The position numbers and the translations under genes are program-made. From JAJXZJ01 sp050012855 (GTDB lineage: Bacteria; Verrucomicrobiota; Verrucomicrobiia; Limisphaerales; J093), in NCBI GenBank assembly GCA_050012855.1, contig JBEKGJ010000017.1:16144-80143 (forward strand): a stretch of DNA of 64,000 bases, given 5' to 3'. Shown piece by piece: positions 57,098 to 64,000 of this stretch. The notes beneath the pieces were generated by a model. The model made no database searches. It worked only from the letters and a program-made list of their open reading frames with translations, and was not told the origin of the DNA. Position 1 is the stretch's first letter. Each line of letters opens with the position of its first letter.

Positions 57098-57844
57098 TCA
57101 GCAACCGCCGGCACGACCCGTCGCAGCGAACACACAAAACAGCTCATCGCCGTGCCGCCGACAAGACTGCAGTTCGAGCCGCGCCGCCTCGGCCAGCCTC
57201 GTCACACCCAGACTATCGGCGATGCTCGGCGCATCGCGCCCGCCGAAAACGAGCGGGCAAATGGTCAGGTGCAGTTCGTCCACCAACCCGGCGGCAAACA
57301 GGGCGGCATTGAGTTCTCCGCCGCCTTCGCAGACCAGGCGCCGAACTCCCCAGCGGACCCGGAGTTCCGCTAGGGCGGCCGCGAAATCCAGCTTGCGCGC
57401 GCCGAACACCAGCACCTCGTTCGCCACCTTCCGCAGCGCCGCCAGCCGGCGTTCTCCAGCACGCTCCGTGGTCAGGATCAGGATCGGTGAAAACCGGCGC
57501 GTGAAAATTGCGGCCTGCGGATTGATCGAGCCGGTCCCGCTCACCAGCACCCGCAAGTTGTATTCGGCAAGCCCGCGTTGCCGGCGCAGCCGCCGATAGC
57601 GCGCCGGCCCCGGGCCCAGATTCAACCCGGCCATCTCCGCCGTCCGCGCCCCGCACATGACCGCATCCGCCGTGGCCCGCAGGGCATACAAATGCGCCAG
57701 GTCCCGCGGGCTGCCAAACGACGCCACCGCCCGGTTCGCGGTCGCGATCTTCCCGTCCGCCGTCATCGCCATGTTCACCACGACGAACGGCCGGTCCGAC
57801 GGCTCGCCCGACTCGGGCGTGGCAACGTGAGCTTGGGAATTCAT
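57098..57844 (-). CDS. RibD C-terminal/dihydrofolate-reductase-like domain protein
   Basis: The 248-residue product shows PFVVVNMAMTADGKIATAN, DAVMCGARTAEMAGLNLG, VRRLVCEGGGELNAALFAAG and VDELHLTICPLVFGGRDAP. These are the NADPH and substrate motifs of the RibD reductase domain (5-amino-6-ribosylamino-uracil-phosphate reductase). No deaminase domain is attached, so it is a stand-alone reductase or a relative with other substrate. Its ATG overlaps the stop of queA by four bases. Confidence 0.88.
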   Translation of the reverse strand: MNSQAHVATPESGEPSDRPFVVVNMAMTADGKIATANRAVASFGSPRDLAHLYALRATADAVMCGARTAEMAGLNLGPGPARYRRLRRQRGLAEYNLRVLVSGTGSINPQAAIFTRRFSPILILTTERAGERRLAALRKVANEVLVFGARKLDFAAALAELRVRWGVRRLVCEGGGELNAALFAAGLVDELHLTICPLVFGGRDAPSIADSLGVTRLAEAARLELQSCRRHGDELFCVFAATGRAGGC

Positions 57845-58914
57845 ACGATCAGCATAGCGTCGCCGTAGCTGAAAAAGCGATAACGCTCGCGCACGGCTTC
57901 CGCGTAGGCGGCGAGCATCAACTCACGCCCGCGGGTTTCGCCCGGTGTCGCAAAGGCGCTCACGAGCATCAGCAACGTGGACTCCGGCAGGTGGAAATTC
58001 GTCATCAGCGCGTCCGCCACCCGGAACCGGAACGGCGGATGGATGAAAATGCGCGTCCGCCCGCGGGTCGCCCGCAGCGTGCCGTCGTTCGCCGCCGCCA
58101 CGCTTTCGAGCACGCGAACGGTCGTGGTGCCGACCGCGACCACCCGCCGTCCGTCCCGCTTGGCGCGGTTGATCGCATCGGTCGTGGCGGCACCCAGCTC
58201 AAACGATTCCTCGTGCATAACGTGGTCCTCGACCCGGCCGGCTTTGACCGGCGCGAAGGTCCCGAGGCCGACATGGAGCGTCACGAACTGCACGTCCACG
58301 CCGGCGCTGCGGAGTTGGTCCAGCATGGCCACGGTGAAGTGCAATCCCGCGGTGGGCGCAGCGATGGAACCACGCGGCCGGGCGAACACGGTTTGGTAAC
58401 GCTCCCGGTCCAACGACGACGGTGCGCCGGTCCGTTCGATGTAAGGCGGCAGGGGTACTTCGCCGAGCGCGTCCAACGCCTGCGCCACGTTCGCCACCCC
58501 GTCGAAGCGGAGCCGACAGCGTCCGTCCGCCTCCTTGGCCAGGACGCTGGCAGCGATGGACGTCACCGCGCCCGCGGGCGAACGCAGGAGGAACCGTGTC
58601 CCGGCTCGCGCCCGCTTGCCCGGCCGCAACATCACCCACCAGTCGTTGACGGCATTTTCCTCCGTCAAGAGCACTTCAAGCTGTCCGCCGGTGGCAGGTT
58701 TCTCTCCGCGCAGCCGGGCCGGGATGACGCGCGAATCGTTCAGGACCAGCACGTCGCCCGCCCGCAGAAAGGACGGTAGATCGCGAAACCAACGGTGCGT
58801 GACCTGTCCGGCGGGTCGCTGGAACACGAGCAGGCGCGACTGATCGCGCTCGGGCGCCGGGGTCTGGGCAATCAACTCCGGCGGCAGCTCGTAGTGGAAA
58901 TCGGCGGTCCGCAC
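57841..58914 (-). CDS. queA: S-adenosylmethionine:tRNA ribosyltransferase-isomerase
   Basis: The start chosen is a GTG giving 357 residues with the usual beginning MRTADFHYELPPELIAQTP. Motifs are LVLNDSRVIPARLRGEK, GSIAAPTAGLHFT, LHVGLGTFAPVKAG, HEESFEL and LMTNFHLPESTLLMLVSAF. The enzyme transfers the ribosyl part of SAM to preQ1 in tRNA, giving epoxyqueuosine. It lies after the SNase-like gene (82 bases) and is coupled to the RibD-like gene. Confidence 0.95.
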   Translation of the reverse strand: MRTADFHYELPPELIAQTPAPERDQSRLLVFQRPAGQVTHRWFRDLPSFLRAGDVLVLNDSRVIPARLRGEKPATGGQLEVLLTEENAVNDWWVMLRPGKRARAGTRFLLRSPAGAVTSIAASVLAKEADGRCRLRFDGVANVAQALDALGEVPLPPYIERTGAPSSLDRERYQTVFARPRGSIAAPTAGLHFTVAMLDQLRSAGVDVQFVTLHVGLGTFAPVKAGRVEDHVMHEESFELGAATTDAINRAKRDGRRVVAVGTTTVRVLESVAAANDGTLRATRGRTRIFIHPPFRFRVADALMTNFHLPESTLLMLVSAFATPGETRGRELMLAAYAEAVRERYRFFSYGDAMLIV

Positions 58915-58996
58915 GCGGCGGTTGTAGCGCTGGCGGCGCACAAAGTCAGCCACAGATGGCGCCACCCCGCGGCCGCTCCGGGGGCACGCAACGGAC

Positions 58997-59587
58997 TCAT
59001 CTGGCGGCTGCCACGGGCGAAGATTTGCTCCAAACGCCGACCCGCAGCCGCCGCGCCTGGTGTTCCGCGCGGAGAAGCTCAAACTCGTCGGCCAACGGCA
59101 GCATCTGGATCTGTCGTGGGTTCAGCGAACCCTGGCCGGCGGCCAGCACCTCGGCGTTGATGTTCATTCCGCCGCACCGGACCAGCCCCAGACCGGTGCG
59201 CGTCTGCGGATTGGCCAGCGTCACCTGCACAGTCACGTGCCGGCCGGCCAGCAACTGCAGCAGATTGGTCCGGCTCTGATCGGCCAACCGCTTCTGTTCG
59301 GGCGCATCGTCGCGGCCTGCGTGCGGCGCAGCCACACCGGCGAGGCCGTAGTTGAAGCCATAGCCACCGGCGTCCACGAACTGGAAACTGTCTCCGGCAA
59401 AGACCATTGTCGCCTTGCCTTCCAGCGTCGGCAGTTCCTGGGTCGCGCCCAGGCCGTGCCGCCACACCAGGCCGGCATAGTCGAACATCGGCTGCAGGAC
59501 CGCCCGCTGCTCGTAAACGATCACCGCCGCCGCGAGCCAGAGACACCAGAAGGCGACGATGCAGGCGCGATGGAGAAACCAGAACAT
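58997..59587 (-). CDS. Membrane-anchored SNase-like domain protein
   Basis: The start chosen gives 196 residues. A single N-terminal membrane helix (ACIVAFWCLWLAAAVIVY) is followed by an SNase-type domain: FQFVDAGGYGFNYGLAGVAA, NLLQLLAGRHVTVQVTL, GLGLVRCGGMNINAEVLAAG and LLRAEHQARRLRVGVW. The order of these strands and helices matches staphylococcal-nuclease folds, though the usual catalytic Arg/Asp pairs are not all evident. It starts one base after the previous gene's stop, so it is surely in the pilT2 operon. It may be non-catalytic. Confidence 0.72.
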   Translation of the reverse strand: MFWFLHRACIVAFWCLWLAAAVIVYEQRAVLQPMFDYAGLVWRHGLGATQELPTLEGKATMVFAGDSFQFVDAGGYGFNYGLAGVAAPHAGRDDAPEQKRLADQSRTNLLQLLAGRHVTVQVTLANPQTRTGLGLVRCGGMNINAEVLAAGQGSLNPRQIQMLPLADEFELLRAEHQARRLRVGVWSKSSPVAAAR

Positions 59588-59588
59588 G

Positions 59589-60272
59589 TCAGCCTGCCTC
59601 CTTCTCCGGGTTCGCGTCCGTCGGCGGAGACGGTGGGGTTGGTGGGGTTGGTGCATCTTCGAAGATCCGGACGCGCGGGTTGCGTTGGAGCGGTGGCGTC
59701 GTGGCCGGCGGAACGGGCATCGGCGGCCGGGGCGGCGTCACCGCCTTGTGGAGCGACAGGAGCACCACATTGACCTCCGCGTTTGTGTGCGGGGGTGGGG
59801 TGATGCCGTGCCGCCGCAACGCCTCGTGGGCCTGAACGACATGCTTGATGTTGTTGAAGCGATAGACTTCGCGGGCAAACGCACGTTCGAGCCAGGAGCC
59901 GGGCCCGCTGTTGTTCAAGCCGGTGATGAACTGGGCCGGCAGCCAGGGGTGTCGCACGCCTTCAACGAAGCAAAGCCAGCGGACCAGCCGCCGTTGCCGG
60001 CGCCCTTCGAGCCAGCGGACCAGCCGCATCAGCCAGTTCTTGCGCTCGACGCACACGGCGCTCGTCATGAGGCCGGTAATCGGACCCGCCACCTTCTCCC
60101 CGACGAGGGGCGCCCAGGCCAGGGCGGCGAAGAGGCCGGCGATCACGCACCAGGCCACCCAGAACGCGTTGGCCAGGTCACCCGTCTGCGGCGCACTGTT
60201 GGCGTTGCGCACGGCGGCAACAACGCCGTAGATCAGCGCGCCGGTGAAGAGGAGACGGAACAGGGAAAGCAT
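59589..60272 (-). CDS. Hypothetical membrane protein of the pilT2 operon
   Basis: The 227-residue product has two N-terminal membrane segments (LFRLLFTGALIYGVVAAV and FWVAWCVIAGLFAALAWAP), a basic region and a soluble part (GSWLERAFAREVYRFNNIKH). It ends in a Pro/Thr-rich tail (PTPPTPPSPPTDAN). No family is known to me. It begins three bases after pilT2 and ends one base before the SNase-like gene's start, so it probably belongs to the same complex or process. Confidence 0.8.
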   Translation of the reverse strand: MLSLFRLLFTGALIYGVVAAVRNANSAPQTGDLANAFWVAWCVIAGLFAALAWAPLVGEKVAGPITGLMTSAVCVERKNWLMRLVRWLEGRRQRRLVRWLCFVEGVRHPWLPAQFITGLNNSGPGSWLERAFAREVYRFNNIKHVVQAHEALRRHGITPPPHTNAEVNVVLLSLHKAVTPPRPPMPVPPATTPPLQRNPRVRIFEDAPTPPTPPSPPTDANPEKEAG

Positions 60273-60275
60273 GGC

Positions 60276-61463
60276 TCAGCGGTCCGTGTCGGGCCGGAGG
60301 ATGGGTTCGATCGTCACCACCCCCCGCAGCGCCATTTCGAGCCGGTGGCGGTTGACGGCGTGGCGCAACGCCGTTTCGCGGGTGACGATGCCCGCCGCCA
60401 GGAGTTCGGTGAGGTATTGATCGAAGGTGTGCATGCCTTCGTTGACGGCCGCCTCGACGATGCCGGTGAGCAACTCGAGGTTGTTCGACTGGATGGCCTC
60501 TTCGATGCCGCGGTTGCGCCGCAGGATCTCGAGGCACGGCGTGCGGGTGCCCTGCGCATTGGGCAACAGCCGCTGCGTGATGATGGCCCGGGTGTTGCGG
60601 GCGAGCAGGCTGCTGAGGCTGGCCTGCTCCGGGTTGGGATAATACTCGCGGATGCGCGCAATGGCCTGGGCCACCGAGTCAGCGTGCAGCGTGGTCAGGA
60701 CCAGATGGCCCGTCTCGGCCGCCTGCATCGCGGCAAAAATGCTCTCCCGGTCGCGGATTTCGCCGACGAAAATCACGTTGGGGTCCTGGCGCATCGCGTT
60801 GCGCACGCCATCGGCGAACGAAGGCGTGTCCAGGCCGACCTCGCGCTGCGAGAACTGCGCCTGTGCATCCACAAACACGTATTCGATCGGATCCTCGATG
60901 GTGATGATCCGCAGCGGCCGGGACTCGTTGATTTCCTGGAGCAGGGCGCGCACGGTGGTGCTCTTGCCCTGCCCCGCGGGACCGGTCACGAGGATCAAAC
61001 CGCGCAATTCGCCCAGGAGGTCAAGCAGCGATTCCGGCAACTGGAGGTCCCGCAGCCTCATCCGCTGTTGCGGCACGGCGCGCAGGGCGAAGGACACTCT
61101 TCCCATCTGTTTGCTGAAGTTGGCGCGATAGCGCAGGGCGCCGTGCTGGAAACTCAGGTCCAGTTCCGCCTGGCGCTCGATGCGAGTGCAGTTGGAGGGC
61201 GAGAAACTGTCCCGGAACAACTGCAGGAGCTCCGCGTCGCCGGGTACGGGAAACAGCTCGGTCGGCACGCGCACCAACCGGCCCTGTACCCGGATCGAAA
61301 ACGGCCGGCCGGCCTGGCCGTGCAGATCGCTGGCGCCCGCCTGCCCGGCCCAGGTCAGGAGCCGGTCGAGCGCCGTCCCCGCGGTCACGACTTCTCCCGA
61401 GACGCCGATCAGACGGCGCCACACCCGCACCCCGGACGGAGTCACTTCTGGTTCGAGATCCAT
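60276..61463 (-). CDS. PilT-type secretion/retraction ATPase, divergent
   Basis: The 395-residue product has the N-terminal part AGQAGASDLHGQAGRPFSIR, Walker A GPAGQGKST at 161-169 (the usual form is GPTGSGKST), IEDPIEYVF, the Walker B region VIFVGEIRDRESI and HLVLTTLHADSV. The C-terminal LTELLAAGIVTRETALRHA is PilT-like. It clearly differs from the PilT at 44382. It heads a tight gene run with a membrane protein, an SNase-like protein and queA, so its partner pilus may not be the usual one. Confidence 0.88.
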   Translation of the reverse strand: MDLEPEVTPSGVRVWRRLIGVSGEVVTAGTALDRLLTWAGQAGASDLHGQAGRPFSIRVQGRLVRVPTELFPVPGDAELLQLFRDSFSPSNCTRIERQAELDLSFQHGALRYRANFSKQMGRVSFALRAVPQQRMRLRDLQLPESLLDLLGELRGLILVTGPAGQGKSTTVRALLQEINESRPLRIITIEDPIEYVFVDAQAQFSQREVGLDTPSFADGVRNAMRQDPNVIFVGEIRDRESIFAAMQAAETGHLVLTTLHADSVAQAIARIREYYPNPEQASLSSLLARNTRAIITQRLLPNAQGTRTPCLEILRRNRGIEEAIQSNNLELLTGIVEAAVNEGMHTFDQYLTELLAAGIVTRETALRHAVNRHRLEMALRGVVTIEPILRPDTDR

Positions 61464-61854
61464 AGGAAACGACCCTTAATTAGCACATCGCTCCTGCCGC
61501 TGCCATACCAAAGCAAGAGCCGTTCCACCTGTCGCCGCCCCGCCCCGCCGGTGCCAGGCACGACTGAACGTGACTGGGACCGGGCGTCACACGACCGTCA
61601 CCACCGTCACCGGAACGTTGCTGGCAACAATCCGCCAGCCACGGCAACCTGTGAACGTTGGTAGTCGGGAGGCGAAACCAGCCGCAGGACTCCATCCGGC
61701 AGGCGGGCCATTCCAAGCTCCCACCTGGTAAATCCCGGAAATGTCAGGGCTGGAGAATACCTCAGGTTCAGTAGGTGACTAGATAGCCAACATTGGGTTG
61801 GCTTTGATTTTCGTTCTGATTGTGACATTTTTAACCGGACGTCAGGCAGTCACG
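61464..61854. other. Intergenic region between pilT2 and a prepilin-type gene
   Basis: About 390 bases between divergent genes. It should hold the promoters of both. AT content rises near 61780-61840. No RNA gene or supported protein is seen; a TTG start at 61798 for the prepilin gene would only add a hydrophobic lead and is not preferred. Confidence 0.45.
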
Positions 61855-62739
61855 ATGGTCATTGCGCCACAACTCCGCCGCCCACCCATTGGGGGAAACC
61901 GAAGTGCCGCCACCAAAGCGGAGGGCTTCACCTTGATCGAGTTGCTGGTCGTGATCGCGATCATCGCCATTCTAGCCGGGCTCCTCCTGCCGGCCCTCGC
62001 CCGGGCGAAAGAGGAGGGCCGCAAGGCCCGCTGCGTCAGCAATCAACACCAGATCCACATCGCGGTGACGATGTACGCGGACGACAACAACGACGCGATT
62101 CATGCCCTCCCGGGAGCTCCCGGTGGCGACCCGGAGATTCCCAACGACGGTCAATGGACCGCCAATCCGCAGTCCACCATCATGCTGGACCAGAATGCGA
62201 CGCTGGCCTATTGGGGCGTGGCGTACGCGCCCTACATCGGGGGCTTTGGCAGTCGCGCCATCTTCCGTTGTCCCACGGCCAAGCAGGTGGACTTCTGGTA
62301 CGACGACACGTCACGTCCGCACTATCCGCCGGATTTCTGGTTGAACTCCACCTACGGTACCCAACAGTATCTGACGGTCCGCTACAACTCCGCCAGCCCC
62401 GCGCATACCAAGCTGTCGAGCCTCCTCAACCCGCAGACCACCATCTTCTGTCAGGACGCGGCCGAACAGCGGATGGAAGGACCGGACGACAGCCTGGGCC
62501 TGTTTCCCGGCTACCAGACGATCCTCAACCAATGGATCGGGACGCCGCCCGGCACGGGGGGGTTGAGTTGGGAGTATTACAACGGCTACAAATTCGAGTG
62601 GGAATGGTACCGGCACAACAAGTTCTGCGAGACGCTGTGGGTGAACGGCAACGTCTCCGGAATCAAATTCAACAATTACAAAGGCGTGGATTATCGCTGG
62701 TATACCGGCGAAACGCCGGTGGACTCGCCTCGTTTTTGA
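61855..62739 (+). CDS. Prepilin-type N-terminal cleavage/methylation domain protein
   Basis: The start chosen gives 294 residues with a basic leader ending in glycine (TKAEGFTLIELLVVIAI), so the prepilin peptidase cuts before Phe. ARAKEEGRKARCVSNQHQIH follows, typical of these proteins. The C-terminal HNKFCETLWVNG is an H-X9-NG form of the usual H-X9-DG ending. A lipoprotein gene follows five bases after the stop. The two may form one unit with a LamG protein downstream. Confidence 0.88.
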   Translation: MVIAPQLRRPPIGGNRSAATKAEGFTLIELLVVIAIIAILAGLLLPALARAKEEGRKARCVSNQHQIHIAVTMYADDNNDAIHALPGAPGGDPEIPNDGQWTANPQSTIMLDQNATLAYWGVAYAPYIGGFGSRAIFRCPTAKQVDFWYDDTSRPHYPPDFWLNSTYGTQQYLTVRYNSASPAHTKLSSLLNPQTTIFCQDAAEQRMEGPDDSLGLFPGYQTILNQWIGTPPGTGGLSWEYYNGYKFEWEWYRHNKFCETLWVNGNVSGIKFNNYKGVDYRWYTGETPVDSPRF

Positions 62740-62743
62740 CGAC

Positions 62744-63124
62744 ATGAAAAAACGCCTCCTAACGAACCGGATGCTGTGTGGCATCCCCGCCCTGCTGGTC
62801 GGCTCTTTGCTCGCCATCTTCACGGGTGCCTGCCACAAATCGGCGACGACCGCAGCCGATGCCGGCCTGCAGGACGCTTTCAAGGACGGATCCCCGGAAG
62901 CCCGGCGCATGGCCGACGCCGCGGCCGACGCCTTGCAGAAGCAGGATCGGCCCCAGGCCCTTCTGCTGCTCCAGAACCTGTCGTCCGCCCCCGACCTGAC
63001 GCCGGAGGAACGTCGCGCCGCGGCCAAGGTGGCCGCCGACATGCGCGCCCAGTTGGCCAAGGCGGCCACCAACGGCGACCAGGAAGCCGCCGCGCTGCTG
63101 CAGGCTTACCGCTCCAGCAAGTGA
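62744..63124 (+). CDS. Small lipoprotein
   Basis: The 126-residue product has a lipobox (LLAIFTGAC, Cys about 30) behind a basic start (MKKRLLTNRM). The mature part is helical and Ala-rich (RMADAAADALQKQDRPQALL, then LTPEERRAAAKVAADM). No family is recognised. It starts five bases after the prepilin-type gene's stop and is likely co-transcribed with it. Confidence 0.82.
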   Translation: MKKRLLTNRMLCGIPALLVGSLLAIFTGACHKSATTAADAGLQDAFKDGSPEARRMADAAADALQKQDRPQALLLLQNLSSAPDLTPEERRAAAKVAADMRAQLAKAATNGDQEAAALLQAYRSSK

Positions 63125-63153
63125 TTTCCCGATCCCGCATAACCAACCAATTT

Positions 63154-63175
63154 GCCGGCCAGATCGTTGGCCGGC
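63154..63175. other. Perfect hairpin between lipoprotein and LamG genes
   Basis: GCCGGCCA-GATCGT-TGGCCGGC is a perfect 8-bp stem with a six-base loop. No T-run follows, so it is not a standard terminator. It may limit read-through or protect the upstream transcript end. Confidence 0.5.
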
Positions 63176-63203
63176 ATGTCCAGATGGAAACCACAGCCCC
63201 CAA

Positions 63204-64000
63204 ATGAAAACATCCATGAACATCCACCGAGTCCTCGGCGTTGCCATGGTCGGCTCCCTGCTCACCGGTTCCTTGCAGGCGGCGATCACCGACAACCTCC
63301 TGGTTCACCTCACGTTCGACAACAACTACAACGACACGTCCGGGAACAGCCTGAACGGCACCGCCATGGGCAATCCCACCTTCCAGCCGGGCATTCTCGG
63401 GCAGGCCGTGTCCCTGACCACGATGAGCGACGGAAGCGAGTTTGACTACGTGACGCTGGGTTATCCGACGCAGTTGCAATTCGGCAACACGAACGATTTC
63501 TCGGTCAGCTTCTGGACCAGCTACACCAACTCGATGGACGACCCGCCGTTCATCTCGAACAAGAACTGGAGCAGCAGCGGCAACCCGGGCTGGGGCATCT
63601 TCACCCAGAACGGCGGCAACTTTCGGGTCAACGTCACCGACGACGCCAGCCACAACAACAGCACCACCGCCACGCCCGTCATTCGTGATGGCAAGTGGCA
63701 CCATGTCGCCGTGGCCTTCCAACGCGGTGCCAACGCTTCCATCTACGTGGACGGCGCGCTGGTGACGAACGACTCCCTGACGGCGGTGACCGGCTCGATC
63801 GACACCCTCGCCGCCAGCCTGGCGATCAACATCGGCCAGGACGGCACGGGCATGTACACCGACGGCGGCAGCGCCCAAATGGTCAACGTGCTCATGGACG
63901 ACCTTGGCATCTGGGGACGGGCGTTGCTCGCTTCGGAGATCAGCGCCATTCACAATGCCGGCCTCGCGGGCGACGATCTGGCCCACGTGCCCGCCGCCGT
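63204..64000 (+). CDS. Secreted LamG/concanavalin-type domain protein (partial)
   Basis: The gene runs off the right edge; 265 residues are seen. A signal peptide (VLGVAMVGSLLTGSLQA-AI) leads into a LamG-like jelly roll: NLLVHLTFDNNYNDTSGN, FSVSFWTSYTNSMDDPPF, RDGKWHHVAVAFQRGANASI and a closing MDDLGIWGRALLASEI. Such domains bind sugars or proteins on the outside. Large verrucomicrobial surface proteins often begin so. The rest of the protein is beyond the window. Confidence 0.9.
   Translation, partial: MKTSMNIHRVLGVAMVGSLLTGSLQAAITDNLLVHLTFDNNYNDTSGNSLNGTAMGNPTFQPGILGQAVSLTTMSDGSEFDYVTLGYPTQLQFGNTNDFSVSFWTSYTNSMDDPPFISNKNWSSSGNPGWGIFTQNGGNFRVNVTDDASHNNSTTATPVIRDGKWHHVAVAFQRGANASIYVDGALVTNDSLTAVTGSIDTLAASLAINIGQDGTGMYTDGGSAQMVNVLMDDLGIWGRALLASEISAIHNAGLAGDDLAHVPAA

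Noticed and set aside
59559..61664. 701-codon rightward frame across pilT2 and its partner
   Set aside because: It is opposite to a PilT-type ATPase with clear Walker and His boxes; composition is typical of antisense translation.

Overview
The window is high-GC bacterial chromosome and looks like a Verrucomicrobiota genome, probably of the Limisphaerales/Pedosphaera type. The signs are two prepilin-type proteins with the FTLIELLVV leader and an H-X9-[DN]G tail, three Gfo/Idh/MocA oxidoreductases (at least two with clear Tat leaders), GH35, GH16 and other secreted carbohydrate-active proteins, and many short interspersed palindromic repeats between genes. The phylum is inferred from gene content; no rRNA, tRNA, CRISPR array, transposase or origin was found.

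Layout. 1-4.7 kb: two Gfo/Idh/MocA oxidoreductases, a secreted ADP-ribosylglycohydrolase and a rhodanese. 4.7-13 kb: a gene desert, then a lower-GC Rhs/YD-repeat gene of 6.7 kb with a one-base-overlapping downstream gene that may encode its immunity partner. 13-24.5 kb: a beta-propeller/di-heme protein, ParE- and ParC-like topoisomerase subunits separated by an opposite-strand nitronate monooxygenase, an orphan UPF0175 antitoxin gene between two copies of the parC 3' end, and a prepilin-type protein. 24.5-31 kb: an Agl23-type glycosyltransferase with a discoidin-domain protein, then a compact arsenic operon (arsR, arsC, a C_GCAxxG_C_C protein, acr3, arsM, doxX). 31-38 kb: class I fructose-bisphosphate aldolase, GH35 beta-galactosidase, GH16 glucanase, a Gly/Ala-rich secreted protein and a third Gfo/Idh/MocA protein. 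38-42.8 kb: an accessory, partly decayed stretch with a broken SWIM/SNF2 gene, a DUF2971 gene and an AbiEii-type toxin-antitoxin pair between two versions of the purB 3' end. 42.9-51.4 kb: a secreted six-hairpin-glycosidase-like protein, PilT, rhomboid, pyruvate kinase, D-2-hydroxyacid dehydrogenase, an internally deleted phosphofructokinase remnant and an MFS transporter. 51.6-64 kb: exonuclease III, a ROK kinase, two secreted esterases, a GNAT, a tight run pilT2-membrane protein-SNase-like-queA-ribD-like, a prepilin-type protein, a lipoprotein and a truncated LamG protein.

The most unusual signal is a matched pair of arrangements. At the 3' ends of two unrelated housekeeping genes (parC-like and purB), a toxin-antitoxin-type gene or gene pair lies between the host gene's own end and a second, about 80-85% identical copy of that end. 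Where the copies are coding, the differences are synonymous or conservative. This fits small TA cassettes that carry or capture the tail of their target gene on insertion. The Rhs tip/immunity candidate, the in-frame-deleted pfk remnant and several repeat families with compensating stem changes are further leads.
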